64,000 bases of DNA from Trematomus loennbergii (GCA_012861695.1 JAAOOA010000066.1:1390419-1454418), one strand, 5' to 3'; shown: positions 47,308 to 57,944, numbered from the stretch's first letter. The notes: generated by a model from the letters alone, not told the origin. A program made the numbers and translations.

Positions 47308-47470
47308 ATCAAGAGATGTTCCATTAATAGAGCAGCATAGTTCTCTGATCTCACTTTAAGGAAAGGTTTAGAATGTTAATCTTTGAAAGTGAAATGGTTC
47401 ATGCCAGTACCTCGAAATGTTGTGTAACGGGAGTATGTTATACCCCCACCTTCGGGAAGTATTGTTAGCT

Positions 47471-47484
47471 TAAAGGGGGGGAAA
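47471..47484 (+). promoter_or_regulatory. Polypurine tract
   Basis: TAAAGGGGGGGAAA lies directly before the 3' LTR and would prime plus-strand synthesis. It supports a once-functional element and fixes the LTR start at 47485. Confidence 0.9.
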
Positions 47485-47677
47485 TGTGGTATCTTACCTT
47501 GTGTTATTATTACATGTTATTGCATTTGTCCAGCAGGGGGCAAACTCACTCTTGGTATTAAAAGAGCCTGTTGTACATGTTCCCACGAGGAAGTCCCGGA
47601 AGCATGTTACCAAAGTAAAACCAGTTAAATCTACTCTTATGTTGTGGACATACAATTATTGATCACAAGATACAACA
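47485..47677 (+). repeat. 3' LTR of the gypsy element
   Basis: 193 bp, same sequence as the 5' LTR by eye, followed by the GAGGT duplication at 47678-47682. Confidence 0.95.
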
Positions 47678-47682
47678 GAGGT

Positions 47683-49079
47683 CATCACATAACGGCATTG
47701 TAATACACGGTTTGGCTGCATTAAATATGACATATCTGCCGTAGTTCTGTATTTATAGAGCCCTGATGAGAAGACTTCTGGACAAACAGGAAGCACTGCC
47801 GCCAAAACTGAAAACGTGACGTGGATCATAAATATATCAGCAATTAAACATCTTACATTTCTTTTCACACAATACGTCTCCTTGCAGTATCAATACTAAT
47901 TCGGTTGACTTTTATATTTGATCCAATTGGTAGATAGGTTATATTTACACCATAACGGTGGACAGCTGATATAAAAGGACTTGTAGTTTTTAAAGATATT
48001 ACTGATTTTCTTTGAATATAAGAATGTAAATACTGAGTTGAGAGAATAGTCAGGGGATTTGGGTGATGGGAGACACATCTATGGATTCAGAATTGCAATA
48101 GCTTACTGTTAAATGACGGATATACCTTTCTGTCTGTGATGTTTTACAAATCAGATATTAGAAGTAAAACATGTGAAATAATATAGCAATATCCTGTACA
48201 ATTATGTGAAAACATGAATAAAACTACACATCTTCAGATGTTATACATACACAAGTGTCCGACAGCTACACTCATAATACAAAGTTATTATGGCTGTGTG
48301 TACCTTGTGTGCAACACCTAGTGGTTAAAGCACGTTATTGAATTAGTTGTGTATATGTCAATGAACCTTAGAAAATCTTGAAATCTTGAAAGGGATATGC
48401 AAAATAACCATTATATACAGTCTTTAATTAACTATTAGTAGAGAATAACGAGTAATGAATATACTTTATAGGGATCTGCAGATAAATGTTTAGTCTTCTC
48501 AAGCAGCAACTATCAAATATCTCTCCTTATTGTTGGCACTTGACAATTACCTTTCCCTGAATTTTACTCAGGTGTAACTAAAGCCTGATTTAAGGGTTGT
48601 TTATATTTCACATCATTAATCAGAATCTGCAAAGTAACTAAAATAATGTAGTGGAGTAAAAATACCAGGTTAACCTCTGAATTGTAGTGGAGTAGAATTG
48701 CTGTTTTGTTTAGTAATGGATATTGAATATGGAATAAAGGTTTTGACAAGACCTGGTGTAACAATAATCAAAAAGGACATTAAAAGAGCTCCAGATGTTA
48801 ATGATCTAAACAAAACAGCACACCTGAAATGTATATTTAAATACTTTATTAAAGGCAGTGAATTAGTTTTTTCTGTATGTTTTTCAAATCAGTGTTATCC
48901 AGTAAGTGTCATAGACAGTGTTACATTGCTATTATTATCCTTAAAATATATGTAAAACAAAACCACTTATGATTTTTTTATTTGAGTGGTTTACTAATGA
49001 CAGTTAATTCGTTTTTGCTATTGATGGTTTCATTTTTGTGAAAAATAAAAAATGCAATAACGTGCTTTAACCAGTAGGT
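47683..49079. other. Foldback left arm, inner part, and loop
   Basis: 47683-about 47980 completes the left arm. 47980-48313 has no mirror and looks like an insertion into the stem. 48316-48342 pairs again with about 49054-49080. The rest is loop, with an AGTACTT-family fragment (reverse sense) at about 48635-48700 and an unidentified open frame at 48698-48955. Confidence 0.65.
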
Positions 49080-50045
49080 GTCCCTTTCTATCAGCTGTGC
49101 ACCGTTATGGTGTAAATATAACCTATCTACCAATTGGATCAAATATAAAAGTCAACCGAATTAGTATTGATACTGCAAGGAGACGTATTGCGTGAAAAGA
49201 AATGTAAGATGTTGTTTAGTTGCTGATATATTTATGATCCACGTCACGTTTTCAGTTTTGGCGGCAGTGCTTCCTGTTTGTCCAGAAGTCTTCTCATCAG
49301 GGCTCTATAAATACAGAACTACGGCAGATATGTCATATTTAATGCAGCCGAACCGTGTATTACAATGCCGTTATGTGATGACCTCCAAAGAGAAAAGCAA
49401 GCAAACTCGGAATAAAGTATTTTATTTTTTTTAAATGTTTTCGGATTTCACATGAACAGGAGTCCGGTTAAATAAAATGTCCGTGCGGAACAATACCCCC
49501 AATCCATAGATCCGTGGGTGAATAATGTCATTCACCACATTACACACATTCCTTCACATTTACATTTTAATTTACATTAAAGTATTTCGTGAGGCCTTCG
49601 TGAGGCATTTTAAAATGTTTTAAAATATAATTCGGGTTGTAGTTGAAGAGTTTGTAAATTGCGTTGCCTGGCAACGCAATCACACAACGTCACGTCCGTT
49701 AATTCCACATCCTCACCTCCACACACATGGATTAACATCGATTTAATACATTAATGTAGCCTTTGTTTCTGCTAAAAGAGGTGTCGACCAGCTAGGGCAA
49801 CAAGAACATTGGCGAAATTGAGTGTGACGATTACAAAATAAATTAAAAACATCTAATTTTGACAATAAAAACCGACCAATAGGCGCGGCCCATTTGCTAG
49901 GCACTTCCGGGTATTTCTCCACTGGTTGGGCCATGTTAACAATACCGTGTAACTGTCACGTTTGAAGGGACGAAACCGTGACATATTCACGTCTCCCAGC
50001 ATGGTAGATCGTCACATGTTCACGTCTAGCCGTGATACCGGGTTG
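49080..50045 (-). repeat. Foldback right arm
   Basis: Uninterrupted mirror of the left arm; it gives the pre-insertion sequence, showing that the gypsy element landed at GAGGT (complement ACCTC at 49381-49385). Open frames 49192-49434 and 49743-49934 mirror those in the left arm. Confidence 0.88.
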
Positions 50046-50379
50046 GCTATTCTACAACCATCACATTACACCATCATTATATCAAGTGGATTCCCCATGT
50101 GAGCTGAGAGGAGCTGCGGCCAGCTGCAGAGCATGGAGGAGAGAGAGGAGACTGGATCATATAGAACCTAATCACATTAGGAATCATTAAAGCATATGAA
50201 CACAAAGAGTTTGTTTCTCTCAATGGTACATATACAGTAGTTGCTATGGAAAAAGACATACAACCAATAAAGAACAAAGAAGCTGCGGATAGGTTAAGAT
50301 AATCAAAGGAAACCATCGATGCATTTAAGAAGCAACAATGACCAACAATTGTTCTGTAAATCAGGAAGAAAAAAAAGTC

Positions 50380-50650
50380 CCTTTTCAAGTCCCTTCTCGA
50401 GTCCCCGCTCGAGTCCCTTCTCGAGTCCCTTTTCAAGTCCCCTCTCGAGTCCCCGCTCGAGTCCCTTCTCGAGTCCCTTTTCAAGTCCCTTCTCGAGTCC
50501 CCTCTCGAGTCCCCTCTTAAGTCCCCTCTCGAGTCCCCTCTCAAGTCCCTTTTCGAGTCCCCTCTCGAGTCCCCTCTCAAGCCCCCTCTCAAGTCCCTTT
50601 TCATGTCCCTTCTCTAGTCCCTACTCAAGTCCCAACTCATGTCCCAACTC
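50380..50650. repeat. Minisatellite of TCGAGTCCC words
   Basis: About 25 tandem copies of a 10-15-bp unit such as CTTCTCGAGTCCC / CCTTTTCAAGTCCC. This gives (SSPF/L/R)n or (RDSRGDL)n frames on opposite strands, neither protein-like. Confidence 0.95.
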
Positions 50651-51180
50651 CATGCTTTGTTCCGTTGGGGTTTCTGCTGGGGGTTCTGCCAACTCCATGT
50701 CCTGTTTCGTTGGGGGTTCCGCTGGGGGTCCTGCCAACTTCATGTCCTGTGCCGTTGGGGGTCCAGCCGACACCTGTTTCGTCGAGGGTCCTGCCAACTC
50801 CATATCCTGTTTCGTTGGGGGTTCCGCTGAGGGTCCTGCCAACTCTGTGTCCTGTCTCTGTTGGTGGTCCCGCCGACACCTGCTCCGCCGGGGTTCCTGC
50901 AGACACGATGTCCTGTCCTGTTGGAGGTCCGTCGACACGTGCTACGCCGAGGGTCCTGCCGACACCAGCCCTTGTTTCGTCGGGAACACCTGTGACTATC
51001 CCGCCGACACCTGTTCCGCCGGGGGTCCTGCCAACTCCCTGTCCTCTCCTGTTGGTGGTACCGCCGATACCTGTTCCAGCAGGGGTCCCGCCAACACCTT
51101 GTCCTGTCCTGTTTGGGGTCCCGTCTACACCAGCCCTTGCTCCGTCGGGGGTCCCACTGACACCAGCCCATGTTCCGTCT
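50640..51180. repeat. Degenerate tandem array, about 55-bp units
   Basis: Repeated phrases TGTCCTGTTTCGTTGGGGGT, CCGCTGGGGGTCCTGCCAAC and CCGCCGACACCTG with varying spacing. This follows the 50380-50650 array directly. Frames open on both strands here are compositional. Confidence 0.8.
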
Positions 51181-51289
51181 ACACCTGTCCCGAAAGGGTC
51201 CCACCAGCTCCTGCTCTCGATCCCAGTGCTCCGGCGATCCAGCTGACACTGGAGGGGTCCCATTGCGGCGTACGTTGGCCTCCGGAGCT

Positions 51290-51425
51290 GTCCCGCCTCC
51301 GTCCTGCCTGTCCTCCGGAGCTGTTCCGTCACCGCCTTCGTGCCCGTCCTCCGGAGCTGTCCCGTTACCGCCTTCGTGCCCGTCCTCCGGAGCTGTCCCG
51401 TCGCCGCCTTCTTGCCCGACCTTGT
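51290..51425. repeat. 36-bp tandem repeat (CTCCGGAGCTGTCCCG)
   Basis: Three to four copies of TCCTCCGGAGCTGTCCCG with CCGCCTTCGTGCCCG, period about 36 bp, at the end of the array series. Confidence 0.9.
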
Positions 51426-51429
51426 GCCC

Positions 51430-51850
51430 GGCCTCCTGAGTTCCCCAGTGGCTTTCGCCCTGGAGCCGGCCACCTGTTCACCTGTTGCCCTTGTGTTTCT
51501 GCCTCCCCTGCCCAGCTGTGTCTTGTCCTGTGATTACCCTTCTGTGTATTTAGTCTTGTCTTCCCCTGTGCTCCATGTCTGTTCGTCGACGTTTCATGTC
51601 CATGCTACCTGTCGTCTCTTCGTGTCCTTGTTCCCTGCCTCGCCTATGTTCGTCTTTGCTAGTCCATGTCTCCTGCCTGTTCCCGCCTGTAAGTTTGTCC
51701 CTGTCTGTCGTGCTCCCCAGTTTTGTTAATGTTAATTGGTTTCTTGTTTTCTTTTGTCATCGGCTTTTTTGGAATAAAGCTCGCTTTTGTTACCTTACCT
51801 TTTTTAGTCCTTTTTCTGCATTTGGGTCCTATTTTCCCCGCACCTGACAC
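51430..51850 (+). mobile_element. LTR-like tail related to the solo LTR at 32.1 kb
   Basis: Seen: CT/TG-rich sequence with GGAATAAAGCTCGC (polyadenylation-like, 51770) and a closing CTGCATTTGGGTCCT...CACCTGACA (51817-51849). The solo LTR ends CTGCATTTGGGTCCTGCC and CCTGACA. It is probably the 3' LTR or 3' end of a related element whose body contributed the arrays at 50.38-51.43 kb; the 5' end is not found. Confidence 0.5.
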
Positions 51851-52002
51851 TAACACTGGTGAAAATGTCATGCTTCTTTCATAAAGTGCACAATACCTTC
51901 CATATTATGAGCTTAACCGCTGTACTATAACAGTGGTGTGTGTGAAACTCTTTTTTGGTATGATGGACATTCCCTTTCCTGTTTGATTCTCTAGTTTGTT
52001 AA

Positions 52003-53003
52003 CCTGTTAAGCCCTGAGCCTGTTTTTCAGGTCTCAGGCTCGAAAATGACATTCCCAGAAGAAATTACCATATCTTCCCTTCTAAAAGGGTTAAATTAAT
52101 AATCTTTTTATCTCAAAGTAATGATAAACCTGTGAGTTGGATGTAGAAAAGTCAGAATCAATATAGATGTTTTTTATTTTAAAGAAAATTCAGATTTTAC
52201 ATAGTAAAAAACTGTAAATTATAGTGTCCGTCCAAAAATTCTTTTTTACTTATAGTGAAAACCACCCTTGGATGATGGGTTAGTAGACTAAAAGCTTTAG
52301 GAATCCAAAGTACAACATATAATAAGTACCCTGTATCAAGATTGATGCAAAACAAGGAACATTTGACCTCTTTCTGACCGTTAGAGCCAATAGAATCGAA
52401 GGGGGAGTCCCCACACACACTCATTGTGAAGAGAAAAGGTGCGGGCTTCGCGCATGTAATTTTCCATCAGAGTGGACCTATCTCTAGCTTTGACATCTGG
52501 AAACGGAAAAGCAGTTTTAATGCTTATGGATTATCAGAATCATTTCAAAGGGACACAGACACATTAGATTAACCTATGGATTAACTTCAGCAGCGTTTTT
52601 ATCGTATTAATGCCATTGAAGACCACTTTGGAGAGACTACAGAGCCAAGGTAAAAATGTTAGCATTTTTAGCTACCTAGCGCCACCTGTTTTGATAATTT
52701 ATAATTCAGTGGCAATGTCGGTGTCAATCGATTCTGTGTCACCTCACGATGTGAATCGATGTGTTGGATGTCGTGAAAAGATTAATAATAAGGTTTGGTG
52801 AGTGATTTTCGGTGCAGTAAGGTGTTAGCATTTTTCGCTCGTTGCTAATTCAGAGGCTCAGTGTTAGCATTGTGGGTTTCTTTTGAAAAAAAAAAAAAAA
52901 GATCAGTTAGATGAGTTTCTTCCCGTTACATGGATATAAAACATTCATAGTTCTATTATGTTGCGGCAGTTCCCCGGTACCGGCGTCTCTCGGGCTTAAC
53001 AGG
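52003..53003. mobile_element. piggyBac-like element, CCTGTTAAGCCC family, copy 2
   Basis: Seen: ends CCTGTTAAGCCC (52003) and GGGCTTAACAGG (to 53003), perfectly flanked by TTAA (51999-52002, 53004-53007). The body matches 4374-5506 over most of its length (TCAGGCTCGAAAATGACATT, ACCTGTGAGTTGGATGTAGA). 1001 bp, no transposase. Confidence 0.9.
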
Positions 53004-53007
53004 TTAA

Positions 53008-53170
53008 AGTGTTTTGGCAAATGTTAAAGTGTTTCGGGAAATGTTAAAGTGTTTCGGGACTTGTAAATTTGTCTCAGTTCTTGTAAAAGTGTTTCGTTAA
53101 TGTAATTTTGTTTTATAAAATGTAAATTTGTCTCAAGCTTTGTTAAAGTGTTTCATACTTTGTAATTCTC
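53008..53170. repeat. Short tandem repeat (TGTTAAAGTGTTTCGGGAAA)
   Basis: About six to eight diverged 20-bp units of GTTAAAGTGTTTCGGG and GTAAATTTGTCTCAG type, directly right of the piggyBac-like element. Confidence 0.8.
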
Positions 53171-53886
53171 GTTTGCACTTCTCAGCCACCGTAATACTGC
53201 ATGAAGAAAATGAGATTGAACAAAGAAGCATGCCTTATCCAACCCCTTTCTTTAAAAACTCTGACAAAAATAAAGTCAGGTCTGAATTTGTCACATTAAA
53301 ATGAGGCAGGATGGATTTTAATGAACCATTTAAAATAAGCTACAGTATACTATTTTTGTTATTGCTAACGTAATGTATATGTTGCCATAAATATAAAAGT
53401 GCTACTTTCTTTTCATTTGAGTTTTTGCGGTATGTTTTTGTGAAGTTCACACTCAGTTTGGTGAGGATTAAGGAGTGGCAAAGAGAAGGAAAGGTTTCAG
53501 CTCCTCTTTATCTCCTGCATGTGGTCTCTGTCTCCCCCTGCAGGCTGAGTCATGAAACTGCATTTAGCAGTGCTTGATCCCAAGTAACAGCAACTGTGTG
53601 TCAATTCTCTTCTAATGTCCTGTCTTCCATCTTGCTGTTAATTCACAGGTAGATGGAAGTGGTCTCAGGCAGATGCGATACAGCACATTATGCAAGTCCT
53701 TATCAAGTCAAATCAAATCAAACATTATTTATATCGTACTTTTCATACACAAAGGTAACTTCAACATAGACAATTTACAAATAAAATCAATTAAATCCCC
53801 CCTTCCCAGGTAATAATCAAAGTAAAGTAAGTTTTTGTAAAAAAAAAAAAAAAAAAATGACATTTAAAATAAACTCTATACACATA
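53171..53886. other. Intergenic with a SINE/LINE-tail fragment
   Basis: 53706-53770 (CAAATCAAACATTATTTATA, then TCGTACTTTTCATACA) is a common fish repeat tail. There is an A-run at 53839-53857. Nothing else recognised. Confidence 0.5.
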
Positions 53887-55402
53887 CAGTGGAGGAAATA
53901 AGTATTTGATCCCGTGCAGATTTTGTAAGTTTACCCACTTACAAAGAAATTAACAGTTTCTAATTTTAATGGTTTATACAGTATATACAGTGAGAGTAAG
54001 AATATCAAAAAGAAAATCCAGAAACTGACATTATATAAAAGATAAAAATTGATTTGCATTTAACTGTGGGAAATAAGTGTTTGATCCCCTTGCAACACAT
54101 GTCTTAGTACTTGGTGGAGAAACCGACAGGTCAGACCCTTCTTGTAGTTGGTCTCCAGGTTTGTGCACATCTCAGGAAGGATATTGGTCCACTCCTCTCT
54201 GAAGATCCTCTCCAAATCCTTCAGGTTTTGAGGCTGATGCTTGGCATCTGGAAGCTTCAGCTCCCTCCTTCTCTATGGGATTAAGGTCCGGAGACTGGCT
54301 AGGCCCCTCCATCACCTAAATGTGCTTCTTCTTTAGCCACTCCTGTGTTGCCTTGGCCGTATGTTCAGGTTCATTGTCCTGCTGGAAGACCATCCATGAC
54401 CCATCTTCAGTGTCCTGGCTGAGGGAAGGAGGCTATCGGCCAAGATGTTATGGTACATGTCCCTGTACATCCTCTCCTCGATGCAGTGAAGTGGTCCTGT
54501 CCCTTAGCAGGTCTCCCTTGAAAAAGAGATCAATGATCTCAATGGGATACACCTGAATAAATAAAGGTTTGAAATTAAATTAAATGAGCAGAGAAACACC
54601 CCCAAAGCATAATGTTTCCACCTCCATGCTTGACGGTGGGGATGGCTTTCTGGGGTTACATTCAGCATCTCTCTTCCTCCAAACACAGCGGGTCAAGTTG
54701 ATGCCAAAGATGTCGATGTTGGTCTCATCTGATCACATCATCTTCTCCCAAGCCTTCTCTGAATCATTCAGATGTTCCTTGTCAAACTTGAGACAGGCCG
54801 TTCATGTTCCTCTTGAGCAGGGGACCTTCAGGTGCTGCAGGACTTCCATTATGGTGTAGTGTGTTCCCAATAGTTTTCTTGGTGACTGTGGTCCCAGCTG
54901 CTTGAGATCATAAACAAGTTCCTCCTGTGTAGTTCTTTGCTGATCCCTCACCTTTCTCATGATCATCAATACCCCACGGGGCCAGATCTTGTGTGGAGCC
55001 CCAGACCGAGGGCGACTGATGCTCATTTTGTGTTTCTTCTATTTCTGAATAATGGAACCAACAGTGGTCTCCTTCTCACCAAGCTGCTTTCTGATGGTCT
55101 TGTAGCCGATCCCAGCCTTCTGCAGGTCTACAGTCTTGTCCCTGAGTACTTTCTTAAAGGAAGAGGACTTATGCGGTCTGTGGGAGCCAGAATCCGTGTT
55201 GGTTGCAAGGGGATCAAACACTTATTTCCCACAGTTAAATGCAAATCAATTTTTATCTTTGATATAATGTCAATTTCTGGATTTTCTTTTTGATATTCCT
55301 ACTCTCACTGTTAAAACCTACCATTAAAATTATAGACTGTTCATTTCTTTGTGGGTGAACTTACAAAATCGGCAAGGGATCAAATACTTATTTCCTCCAC
55401 TG
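53887..55402 (-). mobile_element. Tc1-like transposon with a dead transposase
   Basis: Seen: TA duplications (53885-53886, 55403-55404) and ends CAGTGGAGGAAATAAGTAT / complement. The minus strand carries pieces of a Tc1 transposase: helix-turn-helix DLQKAGIGYKTIRKQLGEKE (near 55130), RSGAPHKIWPRGVLMIMRKV (near 55010), a WSDET-like region before 54720, and QSPDLNP-type sequence near 54270. Stops and frameshifts break it throughout. A LINE 3' end is inserted at about 54509-54588. Confidence 0.93.
54509..54588 (+). mobile_element. 5'-truncated LINE 3' end inside Tc1
   Basis: CCCTTGAAAAAGAGATCAAT to AATAAAGGTTTGAAATTAAA. The complement of the same sequence stands at 56225-56320, at the 3' end of the LINE fragment 58362-59091. 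Inserted after Tc1 was in place. Confidence 0.8.
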
Positions 55403-55404
55403 TA

Positions 55405-55865
55405 CATATACATAATAAAAAGGATTACAATAAGAACAAAGTTACAATAACATAAGAATAATACAAAAAAATAAGCTAAAATACAATTCCCTTACGCAAA
55501 GAAAATATATTTCCCCATATATTAACTGTCAATATATTGCATTATTTTGTTTTCTGATTTACTGGTTAATTGAAAAGATTTAATAAAGGAAATCTTGCTG
55601 TTGGCTACACCAACTGATACTGATTAATAATCAACATGAAAAACATATTTATTCTATCTACAAAATATATTGAAGATATATTGAATAATATATTGTGTTA
55701 ATATATTACAATATATTGATATATAGAATAATATATTGTGTTAATATATTGCAATATATGGGATAATACATCAGTAATTGCCGCTTTCCATAAATTGAGT
55801 AATATATGTAAATATTATAATATATTGGTTGTATATGTGAACATACATTTACTATATATTAACAT
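55405..55865. repeat. AT-rich sequence with AATATATTG words
   Basis: Many imperfect copies of AATATATTG(T/C)(G/A) between 55540 and 55830. No coding content. Confidence 0.7.
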
Positions 55866-55867
55866 TT

Positions 55868-56150
55868 ATATGGGGACATGTATGTACTCTATATTCACAA
55901 TATATGGGGACATGTACTATATATATTCACAATTATATGGGGACAGTATGACTATATATTCACAATTATATGGGGACATGCATGTACTATATATTCACAA
56001 TTGTATGGGGACATGTATGCGCTATATATTCACAATTATATGGGGACATGTATGCGCTATATATTCACAATTATATGGGGACATGTATGCACTATATATT
56101 CACAATTATATGGGGACATGTATGCACTATATATTCAGATTTATAAAAGA
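55868..56150. repeat. 35-bp minisatellite (ATATGGGGACATGTATG)
   Basis: About eight copies of a unit of 33-36 bp containing TATGGGGACATGTATGCACT and ATATATTCACAATT. Copies to the right are the most alike. The open frames across it (IHNYMGTCM repeats) are artefacts. Confidence 0.95.
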
Positions 56151-56367
56151 CCATGTACGTACCATATATTCTGAACATGAGTGCAATATATGTTCACAAT
56201 GAGGAGAAATGCATGTTCTGATAAAAAAAATCTTTCATTTAATTTCAAACCTTTATTTATGCAGGTGAATCCCATTGAGATCATTGATCTCTTTTTCAAG
56301 GGTGACCTGCTGCAAGTAGGTTCCACATGAATACATATAAACTAGGGCTGTCAAGTTAACGCGTTAA

Positions 56368-57260
56368 CAGAGTTGGGTGTAATGTAATAATATTACTTTT
56401 GTCGGTAACGGAGTAGTGTAACGCGTTACTTTTATAATTCAGTAATCACACTACAGTTACTAACATTGCCCCGACACGCGTTACTTCGTTACTTTTATAA
56501 AATCAGTCATAATCACACTGACAGACAAGAGGGGTTTCCGCCGCAGGTTTATATGTACGTAATCTGCGCGACTTGCATAAACATGCCAGAGTCAGCGATA
56601 ACTTTCGAGGGGTGGAGGTATGCCCATTATTTGAGTTCGTCCGAAGAATAGACAGGAATGTGACGGTGAGGTGCAAACTGTGTCCAGGCCATAAGCTATT
56701 ATCCACTGCTGTAAACACCACGTCAAACCTCAACAAACACCTGCAAAGAACACATGCTAAGGTGAAGCTAATAGCTAAGGACCCCCGAACCCAGAGTGAG
56801 GATGTTGTGAGTGTGCCGCCGCAGACTCCGAAGCAGCACAAATTAGAATTTGGAGGACCGGTAACCAAAGCAGAGATGGACAGGCTTGTAGCATCCTTCA
56901 TAGTAGAGGTAATGTTGCCCATTTGCACAGTGGAATCACCATCGCATCGTTCAGAGATATACAGCGCAAAATACAGATAACAGGAGACAGAGGACAGCCA
57001 TAGTCAGAGCTATCTGGATCAGTCTTATGCGACAATGGAAACTGAACTAAAGAGAACATTTGAAACTTTAGTAGTCTGCGTGATCTGCCTGTAGGGAGGG
57101 GCGGGCCGGCCCTGCGAGTAAAGTAACGAGTAAAGTAACGAGTAAAGTAACGAGTTACTTTATGTAGAGAGTAACGAAGTAGTGTAATATATTACTTTTT
57201 TAAAAAGTAATATGTAATATGTAATATATTACTTTTTTTTTAGTAACGACCCCATCTCTG
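56368..57260 (+). mobile_element. BED-finger hAT-like element, copy 2
   Basis: Seen: ends CAGAGTTGGGTG (56368) and CCCATCTCTG (to 57260), perfect 8-bp duplication CGCGTTAA (56360-56367, 57261-57268). 893 bp, near-identical to 31242-32552 minus the solo LTR. Because the duplication is intact, these borders define the family. Confidence 0.92.
56573..56980 (+). pseudogene. BED-type zinc-finger fragment, copy 2
   Basis: 135-codon frame with FEFVRRIDRNVTVRCKLCPG then SNLNKHLQRTHAKVKL: Cys-x2-Cys, His-x4-His BED finger. It ends at SEIYSAKYR. The transposase catalytic domain is absent. It differs from 31565-31909 at a few positions and keeps LEFGGP, lost there. Mobilisation must have been in trans. 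Confidence 0.75.
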
Positions 57261-57589
57261 CGCGTTAATAACGCAAACAAAAATTAACGCCACTAATTAT
57301 TTTAACGCGATTAACGCATGTGTATTTTTTGTCCTCGGCCGCCCGTAGTTTCAGAGCGCATGGAGTTTAAAATACCATCTAAAAGCTGATGCTGACAGCC
57401 CCGCTCCTGCCGCCCGCTTGTGGCAGACCACACTTCCACACTCACCGGCAGGCCGGACTGGCCATCGGGAGGACCGGGAGGGTGTGTGTATGCGTGGCGC
57501 GACTCGCGAGCGAGGCACACTTACGTGTTGTTGTTGTTGTTAGCATCTGGTGCTAGCTAGCTGCGCTAACGGATATAAGGAGCTGTTTC

Positions 57590-57780
57590 AATGAAAACAG
57601 AGGAGCGACATTTCGCCGACAACTGCGCCGAGCACTTGACTTTATGCAGGTAGCCAGACAGTGGGACATTGTACGAAAAGTCAGCACACTCAGCACGGAT
57701 AGTGCGCGCAACATGATTGCAGCGTCCAGGCAGCTCCCGTTCGAGCATTTATGCCTTGAGCTGCACATAGCTCCAACGAT
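57590..57780 (+). pseudogene. hAT/ZBED transposase catalytic-domain remnant
   Basis: The + strand frame reads MQVARQWDIVRKVSTLSTDS then ARNMIAASRQLPFEHLCLEL. W-I-x2-K...(T)D(S/N)A-NM and the LPFEH segment before a Cys/His-rich patch are typical of the first catalytic Asp region in ZBED-like hAT transposases. About 60 residues only; it runs into the (AC)n tract. Confidence 0.65.
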
Positions 57781-57793
57781 CCATCACAGTACA

Positions 57794-57944
<151 letters not shown>

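Larger units (their letters stand above)
42933..47677 (+). mobile_element. Ty3/gypsy LTR retrotransposon, young, complete
   Basis: Seen: two 193-bp LTRs, a perfect 5-bp target duplication GAGGT (42928-42932, 47678-47682), a primer-binding-like site, gag-protease and pol frames, and a purine tract. Order RT, RNase H, integrase is that of Ty3/gypsy; no envelope frame follows. The LTRs look identical by eye, so insertion is recent. Two frame disruptions (near 43418 and 44560-44597) make this copy doubtful as autonomous. It sits in the left arm of the foldback element. Confidence 0.95.
42268..50045. mobile_element. Foldback element with about 0.95-kb inverted arms, split by a gypsy element
   Basis: Seen: ends CAACCCGGTATCACGGC (42268) and GCCGTGATACCGGGTTG (to 50045), flanked by a perfect 8-bp duplication GCTATTCT (42260-42267, 50046-50053). 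The left arm (42268-42932 plus 47683-about 47980) matches the right arm (about 49080-50045) in reverse complement at near identity. Further inverted similarity (CACCTAGTGGTTAAAGC, 48316, and its complement near 49055-49080) shows the stem goes deeper, with about 0.33 kb extra on the left side. Removing gypsy plus its duplication leaves 3028 bp. No transposase is recognised; superfamily unknown (the 8-bp duplication fits hAT, among others). Confidence 0.85.

Noticed and set aside
47310..47484. Envelope gene after gypsy pol (endogenous retrovirus)
   Set aside because: Only 177 bases separate the pol stop from the 3' LTR; no room and no frame for env.
50319..51533. 404-codon frame rich in SSPF/CFVGGSAGGPA, and a 278-codon frame opposite
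   Set aside because: Both lie over tandem arrays, are open on both strands, and have no recognisable domain.
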